A stretch of DNA of 64,000 bases from Tautonia sociabilis (GTDB lineage Bacteria; Planctomycetota; Planctomycetia; Isosphaerales; Isosphaeraceae). Positions 39,861-48,342 of this stretch are shown piece after piece; the first letter of the stretch is position 1, and each line of letters opens with the position of its first letter. The position numbers were made by a program, and so were the translations under genes. Location of the stretch: assembly GCF_003977685.1 (NCBI RefSeq), contig NZ_RYZH01000039.1:1-64000 (forward strand), in the 5' to 3' direction. The notes under the pieces were generated by a model. The model did not search any database and was not told the DNA's origin. It was given only the letters and a program-made list of their open reading frames with translations.

Positions 39861-40880
39861 ATGCCCACCGACCGCGACCTGTTTGAAGAAGAGCAGCAGA
39901 TGGTCGCCATGAGCTTCGGCGACCATATCGAGGAGCTCCGCATGCGCCTGGTGCTGGCCCTGCTCGGGCTGGCCGTGGGTGTGATCCTGACGCTCATCCC
40001 GCCGATGAACATCGGCTTCCACGTGATGCACGGCATGCAGGACCCCGCCCAGCGGGCCCTGGACGACTACCATACCCGGCGCACGGCCGAGAAGATCGCC
40101 GCGGCGATCAAGGCGGCCTCCTACAGCGAGATGCCCGCCCGGATCTCGGCCGCGGCGCTGCTGGGCGCCCTTCGCCAGGTCGCCCCCGGGCTCGGCCTCC
40201 CCGAGCCCGACCCGGCGATGGAGGGCACCTTCGTCGAGTTGCCGATGGAGGTACGCGACGCCGCCGCCATCGACCTCGTGTCGTCCAACGTCGAGCGACA
40301 GAAGGCGCTGATCTCGCTTCGGCCGCTGGAGACGGCGATCATCTTCTTCACCGTCTGCCTGATTACCGGCCTGGTGATCGCCAGCCCCTGGGTCTTCTAC
40401 CAGCTCTGGGCGTTCGTCGCGGCCGGGCTCTACCGGCACGAGCGACGGTACGTCTATCGCTACCTGCCGTTCTCGCTCGGCCTGTTCCTGAGCGGGGTCT
40501 GCCTGTGCTATTTCGGGGTCTTGCCGCTGACCCTGCGGTTCTTGCTCCAGTTCAACATCTGGTTGGACGTGGAGCCGAACCTGCAGCTCACCGCCTGGAT
40601 GGGGTTCGCCACGCTGCTGCCCCTGGTCTTCGGACTGGGGTTCCAGACGCCTCTGGTGATGCTGTTCGCGGGGGCCCTGGGGATCGTCTCGGCGGCCGAC
40701 TTCCGCGAGAAGCGCAAGTTTGCCATCCTTGGCACCGTCGTTCTCGCGGCGATGCTCACCCCCGGCCCGGATGTGATCAGCCAGCTCTTGCTGGCGGTAC
40801 CGATGCTCGGCTTGTATGAGCTGGGCATCCTCCTCGTCGCCCGGCAGGAGGCTCGCGCGGCCGAGTCGGAGGAGGCGTGA
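39861..40880 (+). CDS. tatC: Sec-independent protein translocase TatC with large periplasmic insert
   Basis: 339 residues against ~250 for most TatC. The N-terminal signature FGDHIEELRMRL (19-30) and first helix (29-47) are intact. Between helix 1 and helix 2 there is a ~110-residue soluble segment (about 48-155) instead of the usual short periplasmic loop. It contains YHTRRTAEKIAAAIKAA and LGLPEPDPAMEG. The remaining helices follow normally (FYQLWAFVAAGLYRHERRY, FGLGFQTPLVM, AAMLTPGPDVISQ). Forms the receptor for twin-arginine substrates; one likely client is the Tat-signal protein at 50002. No tatA/B is in the window. Confidence 0.92.
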   Translation: MPTDRDLFEEEQQMVAMSFGDHIEELRMRLVLALLGLAVGVILTLIPPMNIGFHVMHGMQDPAQRALDDYHTRRTAEKIAAAIKAASYSEMPARISAAALLGALRQVAPGLGLPEPDPAMEGTFVELPMEVRDAAAIDLVSSNVERQKALISLRPLETAIIFFTVCLITGLVIASPWVFYQLWAFVAAGLYRHERRYVYRYLPFSLGLFLSGVCLCYFGVLPLTLRFLLQFNIWLDVEPNLQLTAWMGFATLLPLVFGLGFQTPLVMLFAGALGIVSAADFREKRKFAILGTVVLAAMLTPGPDVISQLLLAVPMLGLYELGILLVARQEARAAESEEA

Positions 40881-40898
40881 GGAGCGGGGGCGGATGCG

Positions 40899-40971
40899 GG
40901 ATGAGGGATCGCCACGGGTGGAGGCGATGACGGTGGTGGCCCCCGCATCGGCGATCCGTCATCCCTCATCC
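40899..40971. terminator. Bidirectional inverted repeat after tatC
   Basis: GGATGAGGGAT (40899-40909) and ATCCCTCATCC (40961-40971) are perfect 11-base complements; inside, GATCGCC (40907-40913) pairs with GGCGATC (40950-40956). The structure lies between tatC and the convergent carotenoid-oxygenase remnant, as expected of a shared terminator, but no T-run follows. Confidence 0.5.
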
Positions 40972-40982
40972 GGCTCGGGCCC

Positions 40983-41170
40983 TCAGTCGTCCGGGATCAT
41001 CCCTTCGTGGTCAACCCTCACTCTTCCCAGCACCCCGGCCGGCAGCCAGGTGCCGTGGAAGCCGTGGGGGATGCGCCGGGGGAGGAGGACCCGGGCGACG
41101 GGCTCGTCGTTGAAGGCCAGGGCGTCGACGACGACCAGCGACGACCAGCTCGCGGGAGCCGCAGGGGCGG
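40983..41170 (-). pseudogene. Carotenoid oxygenase C-terminal remnant
   Basis: The minus-strand frame ending at the TGA on 40983 encodes LVVVDALAFNDEPVARVLLP followed by RRIPHGFHGTWLPAG. This matches the C-terminus of carotenoid cleavage oxygenases (RPE65/lignostilbene dioxygenase family), including the last iron-binding His in the GFHG motif. Upstream, a 10-bp tandem duplication (41129-41138 repeated at 41139-41148) shifts the frame; removing one copy joins it to DRPCGSRELVV in the other frame. Beyond ~41170 no homology is apparent, so only ~60 codons survive. Probably a deletion remnant. Confidence 0.55.
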
Positions 41171-41371
41171 TCGAGGACGGAGTCGCCCGCCTTGGGGGGC
41201 GAAGACGCTGCAGGGGAGGTCTGATGGCCCACGCTCCCCCGACTCGGAACGAGGCGGAACTGGGCCGGGGATCGGTGCACCGATCGCCGAGGGCCGCGAC
41301 TCTCCGGTTGACTTCGACGGCCCGGGCCGGAGGATCCGAGGGGGAGCTTCCCGCCAAGGAGACGAGCCGCG

Positions 41372-41890
41372 ATGTTCGTTCGATTGCTGCTGCTGCTGAC
41401 GATCGTGCCCGTGGTCGAGCTGTTCGTGCTGCTCAAGGTGCACGGGGCGATCGCCGAGCGGTACGACGTCCAGACCGGCCTGCTGGTCACGGTGGGCGCC
41501 ATCCTGTTCACCGGGGTCCTGGGGGCCTACCTGGCGAGGAGCCAGGGCTTGGGGGTGCTTCGGGAATTGCAGCGGTCGATGGCGGAGGGGAAGTTCCCGG
41601 GCCGGACGCTGCTGGACGGCGCGCTGGTCCTGGTCGGCGGCGCGCTGCTGCTGACGCCGGGGTTCCTGACGGACCTGGTGGGGCTGAGCCTGCTGGTGCC
41701 GATCACCAGGGCGGGCTATCGCCGCGTGCTGTCGGCCTGGCTGGAGCGGAAGGTGCGCCGAGGGGAGGCGTTCGTGCGGTTCGGGACGGGGCCGGCCCCG
41801 GGCTCGGGCCGGCATCCGGGGTCCTGGGGACCTGGTCCGGGGCGAGGGCAGGTGATCGATGTCACTCCAGACGACCAGGACCGATCGTGA
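41372..41890 (+). CDS. fxsA: FxsA family membrane protein
   Basis: 172 residues. Membrane segments at ~3-22 (VRLLLLLTIVPVVELFVLLK), ~33-53 and ~77-105 (DGALVLVGGALLLTPGFLTD, the family signature). FxsA (SuzF) relieves exclusion of phage T7 in F-plasmid E. coli; its normal role is unknown. The C-terminal ~45 residues are Gly/Pro-rich. The last 32 bases overlap the start of the ABC ATPase gene, so it is co-expressed with the transporter. Confidence 0.87.
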   Translation: MFVRLLLLLTIVPVVELFVLLKVHGAIAERYDVQTGLLVTVGAILFTGVLGAYLARSQGLGVLRELQRSMAEGKFPGRTLLDGALVLVGGALLLTPGFLTDLVGLSLLVPITRAGYRRVLSAWLERKVRRGEAFVRFGTGPAPGSGRHPGSWGPGPGRGQVIDVTPDDQDRS

Positions 41891-42608
41891 GGAAACCGCC
41901 GCTGACGGGCCGATCCTGAGGCTCGAGGGGGTCGGCCGGACCTTCCGCATGGGAGAAGTTGAGGTCGAGGTGCTGCGCGACGTCGACCTGGAGATCGGGC
42001 CAGGGGAACTCGTCGTGATGGTCGGCCCGAGCGGGTCGGGGAAGACGACGCTGCTGAACCTGGTCGGCGGGCTCGACCAGCCGACCGCCGGGCGGGTCTG
42101 GTTCCGGGATCGGGAGCTGTCGGCCTGTTCCAAACGGGCGCTGGGCGAATTCCGACGCGAGGCGGTGGGCTTCGTCTTCCAGTTCTTCAACCTCGTCCCC
42201 ACGCTCACGGCCAGGGAGAACGTGCAGGTCGCCGCCGAGATCGTCGACGAGCCGCTCGACGTCGACGAGTGCCTCCGCCTGGTCGGGCTGGCCCCCCGGG
42301 CCGACCACTTCCCGGCGCAGCTCTCCGGCGGCGAGCAGCAGCGGGTGGCGATCGCCCGGGCCCTGGCCAAGAACCCCGAGCTGCTGCTCTGCGACGAGCC
42401 GACCGGGGCGCTTGACTTCGAGACGGGCAAGGCGGTGCTCGCGATGCTCTGGGACGTGAACAAGCGTATGAATAAAACTGTGATCATCATCACGCACAAC
42501 CAGGCGATCGCCCGGATGGCCGACCGGCTGATCCGGATCCGGTCGGGCCGGATCGCCGACGACGTCCGGCAGGACCACCCCGTTCCTCCCGGGGAGATCT
42601 CGTGGTGA
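41859..42608 (+). CDS. ABC transporter ATP-binding protein (LolD/MacB class)
   Basis: 249 residues. Walker A GPSGSGKTT, Q-loop FVFQFFNLVPTLTARENV, signature LSGGEQQRVAIARAL, Walker B LLLCDEPTGALD and the switch His in IIITHNQAIARMADR. The FFNLVPTLTA Q-loop and EPTGALD are typical of ATPases that work with FtsX-type permeases. It overlaps fxsA at its 5' end and the permease by 7 bases at its 3' end; an HlyD-type adaptor follows. Together they should form a tripartite MacAB-like export or membrane-remodelling system, without an outer-membrane factor in the window. Confidence 0.92.
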   Translation: MSLQTTRTDREETAADGPILRLEGVGRTFRMGEVEVEVLRDVDLEIGPGELVVMVGPSGSGKTTLLNLVGGLDQPTAGRVWFRDRELSACSKRALGEFRREAVGFVFQFFNLVPTLTARENVQVAAEIVDEPLDVDECLRLVGLAPRADHFPAQLSGGEQQRVAIARALAKNPELLLCDEPTGALDFETGKAVLAMLWDVNKRMNKTVIIITHNQAIARMADRLIRIRSGRIADDVRQDHPVPPGEISW

Positions 42609-44989
42609 GCCCCTCGGCGCTGGACCGCAAGCTGATCCGGGATCTGCTCGGCTCCGGCGCGGTGGTGCTGGCGATCGCCGGGATCATCGCGGTGGGGGTG
42701 TCGTGCTTCGTCGCGATGCGGTCGGCCTACCACAACCTCGGCGAGGCGAAGGACCGCTACTACGCCCGGTGCCGGATGGCCGACTTCTCGGTCGAGCTGA
42801 AGAAGGCTCCGGTGTCGGAGGCGTCGGTCCTGGGGGAGCTGCCGGGGGTGACGGAGATCCGGACCCGCATCCAGCAGTTCGTGATCGTGGACCTGGAGGG
42901 GGTGGACGCGATCATCAACGGCCAGGTGCTCTCGCTGCCCGACCGGCACGCTCCGATCATCAACGACATCGTGATCCGCCGGGGGGGCTACTTCACCGGC
43001 CGTCCGGAAGACGAGGTGATCGTCAACGACGCCTTCGCCCGCCACCACGGGATCGAGCCGGGAGACACGGTCCACCTGTTGATGGGGGACCGGCGCCGGG
43101 GGTTCCGGGTGGTGGGGACGGCGATCAGCAGCGAGTTCGTCTACCTGCTCGGCCCCGGGGCGATCGTGCCCGACCCGAGCCGATTCGGCGTCTTCTACCT
43201 GAAGCGGAGCGACATGGAGGCCGCCTTCGGCTTCGAGGGGGCCTGCAACCAGGTGGTCGGCCGGCTCTCGCCGGAGGTCCGGGACCGGCCGGACGCCCTG
43301 CTCGACCGCGCCGAATTGCTGCTGGAGGACTTCGGCGTCGCCTCGACGACGCCGAGGCGAGATCAAATCTCCGACCGATTCCTCTCGGATGAGATCCGCC
43401 AGCTTGGGACCTTCGCCTTCGTGATGCCGGCGATCTTCCTGGGGGTGGCGGCCCTGGTGCTGAACATCCTGATGGCGAGGCTGACGGAGCAGCAGCGGAC
43501 GACGATCGGCACGCTGAAGGCGCTGGGGTACTCGGACGGGGAGCTGTATCGGCACTTGCTCAAGTTCGGCATGGTGGTGGGGCTGATGGGAGGGCTGCTC
43601 GGCTGCGGGCTGGGGCACCTGCTGGCGGGGGCGATGACGGGGCTGTACCGGCAGTTCTTCGAGCTGCCGAGGCTGGAGAACCGGGTGTTCCCGGGGGTGA
43701 TGGCGTCGGGGCTGGCGATCAGCGTCGCCTGCGCCGTGGTCGGGGTGGCGCGGGGGGCCCGGGGGGTGCTCGCGCTGGAGCCGGCCGAGGCGATGCGGCC
43801 GAGGCCTCCGGAGGGGGCGAGGGTCACATGGCCGGAGCGGATCCCCTGGCTCTGGAGGGCGCTGGGGACCGGCTGGCGGATGGTCCTGCGGAACATCCTG
43901 CGGAACGGGAAGAGGAACGCGGTCGGCGTGGCCTCCTCGGCGATGGCGGCGGCCCTGCTCGTCTCGGGCTTGCTGGGGAGGGCGGCGCTCGACCGGGGGC
44001 TGGAGATCCAGTTCTCGCTGATCCTGCGAAGCGACGTCGACCTCTCGTTCCGGGACACCTGCGGGAGGGGCGCGTTGCTGGAGGTCCGTCGTCTGCCGGG
44101 GGTCGATCACGCGGAGCCGACGCTCGACGTGGGGGGGACCTTCCGCAACGGGCCTTACAAGAAGCGAGGGGCCATCACCGGCCTGATCGCCGGCTCCCGG
44201 CTGACCGCCCCCCGGGACGCCGAGGACCGCCGCGTGCCGATCCCCCCCGCGGGGCTCGCCCTGGGCCGGACGCTGGCCGAGCAGCTCCGCGTGCGCCCGG
44301 GGGACGAGCTTGTCTTCGAGCCGAGCGAGGGCCGTCGGGAGCCGAGACGGGTGCCGGTCGTCGCCATCGTCGACAGCTTCATCGGCCTGGTCGCCTACGC
44401 CGACCTGGCCTACCTCAGCCGGCTGGTCGACGAGGAGTTCGCCGTCTCCGGCGTGCAACTGGAGGTGGACCCGAGGGCCGATCGCCGCGAGGAGCTGTTC
44501 CGGGAGCTGAAGCGGCTGCCGGTGATCCGGGCCGTGGGGGTCCGCGAGGAGATGATCGAGAGCATTCGGCGGACGATCGTCGACACCAACGCGGCGGCGA
44601 CGGTGATGATGGTCCTCTTCGCCGGGACGATCTTCTTCGGAACGACGCTCAACGCCTCGCTGGTCGGCCTGGCCGAGCGCCGCCGCGAGGTGGCGACCCT
44701 GCTGGTGCTGGGGTACGAGCGGTCGGCCGTCAGCCGGCTGTTCCTGAGGGAGACGCTGGTGATCAACAGCGTCGGCACCCTGCTGGGCTTGCCGCTGGGG
44801 CAGGCCCTGTTCTGGGCGCTCATGCAGACGGCGCAGACGGACTCGTTCCGGATCCCGATGGCCGACCCGAGTGCGGCCTTCGCCTGGACACTGGTCGTCG
44901 GGCTGGCGTTCAGCCTGGCGGCGCACGCGGTGGTGGTGCGGTCGATCGGGCGGCTGGACCTGCAGGAGAGCATGAGGATCCGCGAGTGA
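42602..44989 (+). CDS. FtsX-like ABC transporter permease
   Basis: 795 residues from GTG 42602. One helix near the N-terminus (~17-38), a large extracytoplasmic MacB-type region (~40-255), three helices (~262-400) forming the first FtsX unit, then a second helix (~440-460), a second periplasmic domain and the final three helices (~650-790) of a second FtsX unit. Characteristic strings: TIGTLKALGYSDGELYRHLL and EVATLLVLGYERSAVSRLFLR. Partner of the ATPase that overlaps its 5' end. The substrate is unknown; lipoprotein, peptide or lipid export are the usual options for this class. Confidence 0.9.
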   Translation: MVSPSALDRKLIRDLLGSGAVVLAIAGIIAVGVSCFVAMRSAYHNLGEAKDRYYARCRMADFSVELKKAPVSEASVLGELPGVTEIRTRIQQFVIVDLEGVDAIINGQVLSLPDRHAPIINDIVIRRGGYFTGRPEDEVIVNDAFARHHGIEPGDTVHLLMGDRRRGFRVVGTAISSEFVYLLGPGAIVPDPSRFGVFYLKRSDMEAAFGFEGACNQVVGRLSPEVRDRPDALLDRAELLLEDFGVASTTPRRDQISDRFLSDEIRQLGTFAFVMPAIFLGVAALVLNILMARLTEQQRTTIGTLKALGYSDGELYRHLLKFGMVVGLMGGLLGCGLGHLLAGAMTGLYRQFFELPRLENRVFPGVMASGLAISVACAVVGVARGARGVLALEPAEAMRPRPPEGARVTWPERIPWLWRALGTGWRMVLRNILRNGKRNAVGVASSAMAAALLVSGLLGRAALDRGLEIQFSLILRSDVDLSFRDTCGRGALLEVRRLPGVDHAEPTLDVGGTFRNGPYKKRGAITGLIAGSRLTAPRDAEDRRVPIPPAGLALGRTLAEQLRVRPGDELVFEPSEGRREPRRVPVVAIVDSFIGLVAYADLAYLSRLVDEEFAVSGVQLEVDPRADRREELFRELKRLPVIRAVGVREEMIESIRRTIVDTNAAATVMMVLFAGTIFFGTTLNASLVGLAERRREVATLLVLGYERSAVSRLFLRETLVINSVGTLLGLPLGQALFWALMQTAQTDSFRIPMADPSAAFAWTLVVGLAFSLAAHAVVVRSIGRLDLQESMRIRE

Positions 44990-45043
44990 TCGCCTCGGAG
45001 GCCCGGCCTTCGCCACCGTTCCAACCATTCTCGGGAGCTTGAC

Positions 45044-46429
45044 ATGAGTACGCGAACGCTCGTCGTCCTGTCGGTGCTCGGCCTGGCCGCGGTGGCGGCG
45101 GTCGTGGCCGGGATCGGGGCGCCGGGCGGCGGCCCGACCGTCGACGCGGTGCCGGCCCGGCTGGGGCCGATCCGGGAGTTCATCGACGAGGAGGGCAAGA
45201 CTCGGCTGCCTCGGACGTACCCGATCGCGATGCCCTACGAGGGGAGGATCGCCCCGATCACGCTGGAAGAAGGAGATCGGGTCGAGGCCGGTCGGGTCGT
45301 GGCCCGGCTGGTGCCCGAAGACCTGGAGATCCGGGTGGCCGAGGCGACGGCGGCGGTCGAGCGGCTCGACGCCGCGATCGAGGAGGCCGGGGACGCGACG
45401 GTGGAGGAGGCGCTGATCGGCCAGGTGGAGGAGTTCCTCCTGTCGGTCGACCGCACGGTCGAGGCGGCCGACGAGCAGGTGAAGGCGGGGGAGGCGGTGC
45501 TCGGCTTCGCCGAGAAGACCCTCCGGAGGCGCCGGGAGCTCTCCCGGCGCGACGCCGCCTCGGAGGAGGAGCTCAACCGGGCCGAGACCGAGCAGGCGCA
45601 GGCGGCGGTCGAATACCGGAAGGACGTGCTGACGACCGCCGCGCTGCGGTCGATGCAGGCGGCCTTCTCGCTGACGCCGAACATCATCCGGAGGTACATC
45701 GACACGAAGGGGTTGCGGGTCGCGGTGCTCCGCCGAGAGCGGGCCGAGGCCGCCTCCCGGCTGGAGCAGGTGCTGCTCAACCGCGACCGGGGAACGCTGA
45801 CCAGCCCGGTGGACGGCGTGGTGCTCTCCCGAGAGGTGGCCGGCGAGCGGCTGCTGCCGGCCGGGGAGATCCTCATGGAGATCGGCGATCTGGAGACGCT
45901 GGAGGTGGAGGCGGAGCTGCTCACGCAGGAGGCCATTCGAGTGGCGCCGGGGCAGCCGGTCGAGTTGCGGGGGCTCTCCCCGGATGGCGAGGTGGTGCCG
46001 GGCACGGTGCGTCGGGTCAATCCGAGCGGCTTCACCAAGCTCAGCTCGCTGGGGGTGGAGCAGCAGCGGGTGACGGTCGTGGTGGCGATCGACCCCGAGG
46101 CGCTGGCGGAGCTGCTGGAGGCAGGGCGCGTCGGGGTGGGGTATCGGGTGGACGTCCGGATCCGGACGGCGGAACGGTCGAAGGCGCTGGTTGTGCCCCG
46201 GTCGGCGCTGTTCCGGGGGACGGACGGACGCTGGGAGGTGTTCGCCGTGAGGGAGGGCCGGATCGAGCGCCGGGGGGTGGCCGTCGGCCTGATGAACGAC
46301 GAGTGGGCCGAGGTCCAGGAGGGCCTGGAGGAGGGGGATCTGGTCATCCCCGCCCCGGAGGCCGACCTGGAGCCGGGGATGCGGGTGCGGCCGGTTGTCG
46401 CTCCCGACCTCGCCGCCGCCGGCGGTTGA
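45044..46429 (+). CDS. HlyD-family periplasmic adaptor of the ABC exporter
   Basis: 461 residues. A single N-terminal membrane anchor (~5-24, LVVLSVLGLAAVAAVVAGIG), a first half of the lipoyl/barrel hybrid (RTYPIAMPYEGRIAPITLEEGD), a coiled-coil hairpin (~85-235, Glu/Ala/Arg-rich), the second lipoyl half (LTSPVDGVVLSREVAGERLL) and beta-barrel domains to ~440. The gene starts 55 bp after the permease stop, in the same direction. Expected to bridge the permease and an outer-membrane channel or to stabilise substrate transfer. Confidence 0.88.
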   Translation: MSTRTLVVLSVLGLAAVAAVVAGIGAPGGGPTVDAVPARLGPIREFIDEEGKTRLPRTYPIAMPYEGRIAPITLEEGDRVEAGRVVARLVPEDLEIRVAEATAAVERLDAAIEEAGDATVEEALIGQVEEFLLSVDRTVEAADEQVKAGEAVLGFAEKTLRRRRELSRRDAASEEELNRAETEQAQAAVEYRKDVLTTAALRSMQAAFSLTPNIIRRYIDTKGLRVAVLRRERAEAASRLEQVLLNRDRGTLTSPVDGVVLSREVAGERLLPAGEILMEIGDLETLEVEAELLTQEAIRVAPGQPVELRGLSPDGEVVPGTVRRVNPSGFTKLSSLGVEQQRVTVVVAIDPEALAELLEAGRVGVGYRVDVRIRTAERSKALVVPRSALFRGTDGRWEVFAVREGRIERRGVAVGLMNDEWAEVQEGLEEGDLVIPAPEADLEPGMRVRPVVAPDLAAAGG

Positions 46430-46467
46430 GCACCCCGGCGGCTCGTCGTCGGTGCGGGGGAGGCGGG

Positions 46468-48033
46468 TCAGGGCTGGAGGGCGTCGCTGCCGACGATCTC
46501 GCCCCCGTCTCGGGAGCTCAAGGCGCGGAGGACCTCGGGGCGGACCTCATTCGAGAGGAACCGAACCGCTCCGTCGGCGAAGGCGACGTTGGTCCCGCCC
46601 TCGAACTGGCCGCCGAGTCCTTCGCGAGGGCGGTCCGGGTCGTAGAGGATGTCCTCCGGCTTGGTCCAGAGGACCGGCTCGGCCGCCTCGACGACCAGCA
46701 ACGTCAGGGCAGGGCCGTCGGGGATGTCGTCCAGCTTCCTCCCCGCTTCCCCCTCGAAGAGGGTCCCGGGCCCGACGAGCACCTGAACGTAGGTTGACGC
46801 TCGCGTCTCTCCCTGGCCGGCGACCGGGGCGTAGACCTCGGGCATCTGACTGGCGAGCGCCAGGTTGGAGGGGCTGTCCCAGGGCTCGTCGAGGTTGAAT
46901 TGCTCGAAGAGACGCTCCTCCCCGATGAAGGGAAGCAAGGCGACCCGCCAGCTGAGCAGGGGAGTGCCGTCCTTATGGATGGCGGCGGGCGGGAGCCGGC
47001 CGCCGTGCTCTTGGGCATAGATGTGCATGGCCAGGGCGATCCGCTGGAGGTTGTTCATACTTGTCGCCTGGGCCACGCGGTGTTCATCGGTCATCTTCGC
47101 TGCGGCGGAGGCGGGCTCCGTTCCCTCCGCTCGAGGTTCCTGATTCGGGCGCTCGGAGGCCGAGAGGAACCCGACGCCGGTCGCGATCACTCCGGCCGCG
47201 AGGACGCCGGCCGAGATTTTCGTCAGTTTGGTGATGAACATGCTTCGCATCGCTCCTTTCGCGAGCCGGGCGACCGAGGCCGGGACCACCCCGGCCACGG
47301 TCGCGCCGAGCGCCGCGACCTGGGTCGCAGCCTGAATCGTCGCCTCCGAGAGTGCGGCCGGGACCGCGTCCCGGGCCCGCTCCGAGGCGATTGCCGCGGC
47401 GAACGTCCCGGCCGAGGGGGAGACTCCTCGACGGGAGAGACGCTCCCGGAGCCGCTGCCGGCCCCGGGCGAGTCGGCTCTGAACCGTTCCCATCGGCCAT
47501 CCCAGGCGGCGGGCCGCCTGGTCGAGGGTCAGGCCCTCGAGGCAGCAGAGGACGACGGGAGATCGGTATCGCTCGTGGAGACGGTTCAGCTCCTCGTGGA
47601 TCAGGGCCTCGAGGTCGTCCGGGCCCGCCGGCTCGGACGGGCCGGCCGTCTCGAGCACGGCCGCCCTGGCCTCGATCCGACGGCGCCGGGCCTTCGCCGA
47701 GCGCGCTCCCCGGGCCACTCTCAGGGCGACCTGGTGGAGCCAGGGCCCGATCGAGTCCGCCACCCACATCGAGCCGGCCTTGCGGACGAGGACGAGGAAG
47801 GTCGCCTGGAAGGCATCCGACGCCTCGTGGTCGTCTCGCAGGACCGACCGGCAGACGCGGAGCACCATCGGCCCGTGCCGCTCGACCAGCGCCGCGAAGG
47901 CCAGCTCGGCGGCTTCTCCCTCCCGGGTGAGGAATCGCTCCAGCAACTCCCCGTCCGCCATCTCCCGGACGACCCCGGCGTTGAAGATCGCCCGGAGATC
48001 GCGTCCCACCACGCCTCTCCTCGCCCTGCTCAT
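46468..48033 (-). CDS. ECF sigma factor fused through a TM helix to a DUF1559 domain
   Basis: 521 residues; GGAGG about 9 bases before the ATG. Sigma region 2 spans ~40-112 (DAFQATFLVLVRKAGSMW) and region 4 ~143-198 (YRSPVVLCCLEGLTLDQAARR, GTVQSRLARGRQRLRERL). A linker leads to one membrane helix (~273-291), then an extracytoplasmic DUF1559-type domain: NNLQRIALAMHIYAQEHGG (327-345), LLSWRVALLPFIGEERLFEQ, and the H-X9-DG-like end GGTNVAFADGAVRFLS. DUF1559 modules normally occur in secreted pseudopilin-like proteins. Here the domain may act as a built-in sensor or anti-sigma arm controlling the tethered sigma. No separate anti-sigma gene is adjacent. Confidence 0.85.
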   Translation of the reverse strand: MSRARRGVVGRDLRAIFNAGVVREMADGELLERFLTREGEAAELAFAALVERHGPMVLRVCRSVLRDDHEASDAFQATFLVLVRKAGSMWVADSIGPWLHQVALRVARGARSAKARRRRIEARAAVLETAGPSEPAGPDDLEALIHEELNRLHERYRSPVVLCCLEGLTLDQAARRLGWPMGTVQSRLARGRQRLRERLSRRGVSPSAGTFAAAIASERARDAVPAALSEATIQAATQVAALGATVAGVVPASVARLAKGAMRSMFITKLTKISAGVLAAGVIATGVGFLSASERPNQEPRAEGTEPASAAAKMTDEHRVAQATSMNNLQRIALAMHIYAQEHGGRLPPAAIHKDGTPLLSWRVALLPFIGEERLFEQFNLDEPWDSPSNLALASQMPEVYAPVAGQGETRASTYVQVLVGPGTLFEGEAGRKLDDIPDGPALTLLVVEAAEPVLWTKPEDILYDPDRPREGLGGQFEGGTNVAFADGAVRFLSNEVRPEVLRALSSRDGGEIVGSDALQP

Positions 48034-48342
48034 CGCTTTGACCTCCGCCAGTCTCCTCGACTCCGATCACCCGTAATGCGACGAGCCCGGGAGAATTGTC
48101 CCGAATTCTCTCCGGTCGTTCCCGTTCCCTGGTCGAGCGGGCCAGGCCGCGGAAGCACAAGACGCGGCGGCGATCGTTCCGGACCCCCGAGGGGCGCTCC
48201 CCTCGCCCTTCATCGAATTCTCTGCTGGCCGATCGCCTTGCCCGGCGCCTACAGTAATCCCGTGGCCTCCCGGACACTCCGGACCGGGAACAAGCGGTGT
48301 TCCGGCCGTTGGCCGGCGGCCAACTCGAACTCGGGACAACGG
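48034..48342. other. 309-bp divergent promoter region (ECF gene / oxidoreductase)
   Basis: No ORF. Contains the dyad AGAATT-6-AATTCT around 48092-48109, a possible operator, within an AT-richer patch. Any autoregulated ECF promoter would read leftward from here, but no pair of elements is clear enough to name. Confidence 0.3.

Noticed and set aside
41018..45028. Minus-strand open frame of 1336 codons
   Set aside because: Antisense to fxsA, the ABC ATPase and the permease; no domain, Arg/Pro/His-rich composition. Only the carotenoid-oxygenase tail in another frame at its lower end looks real.
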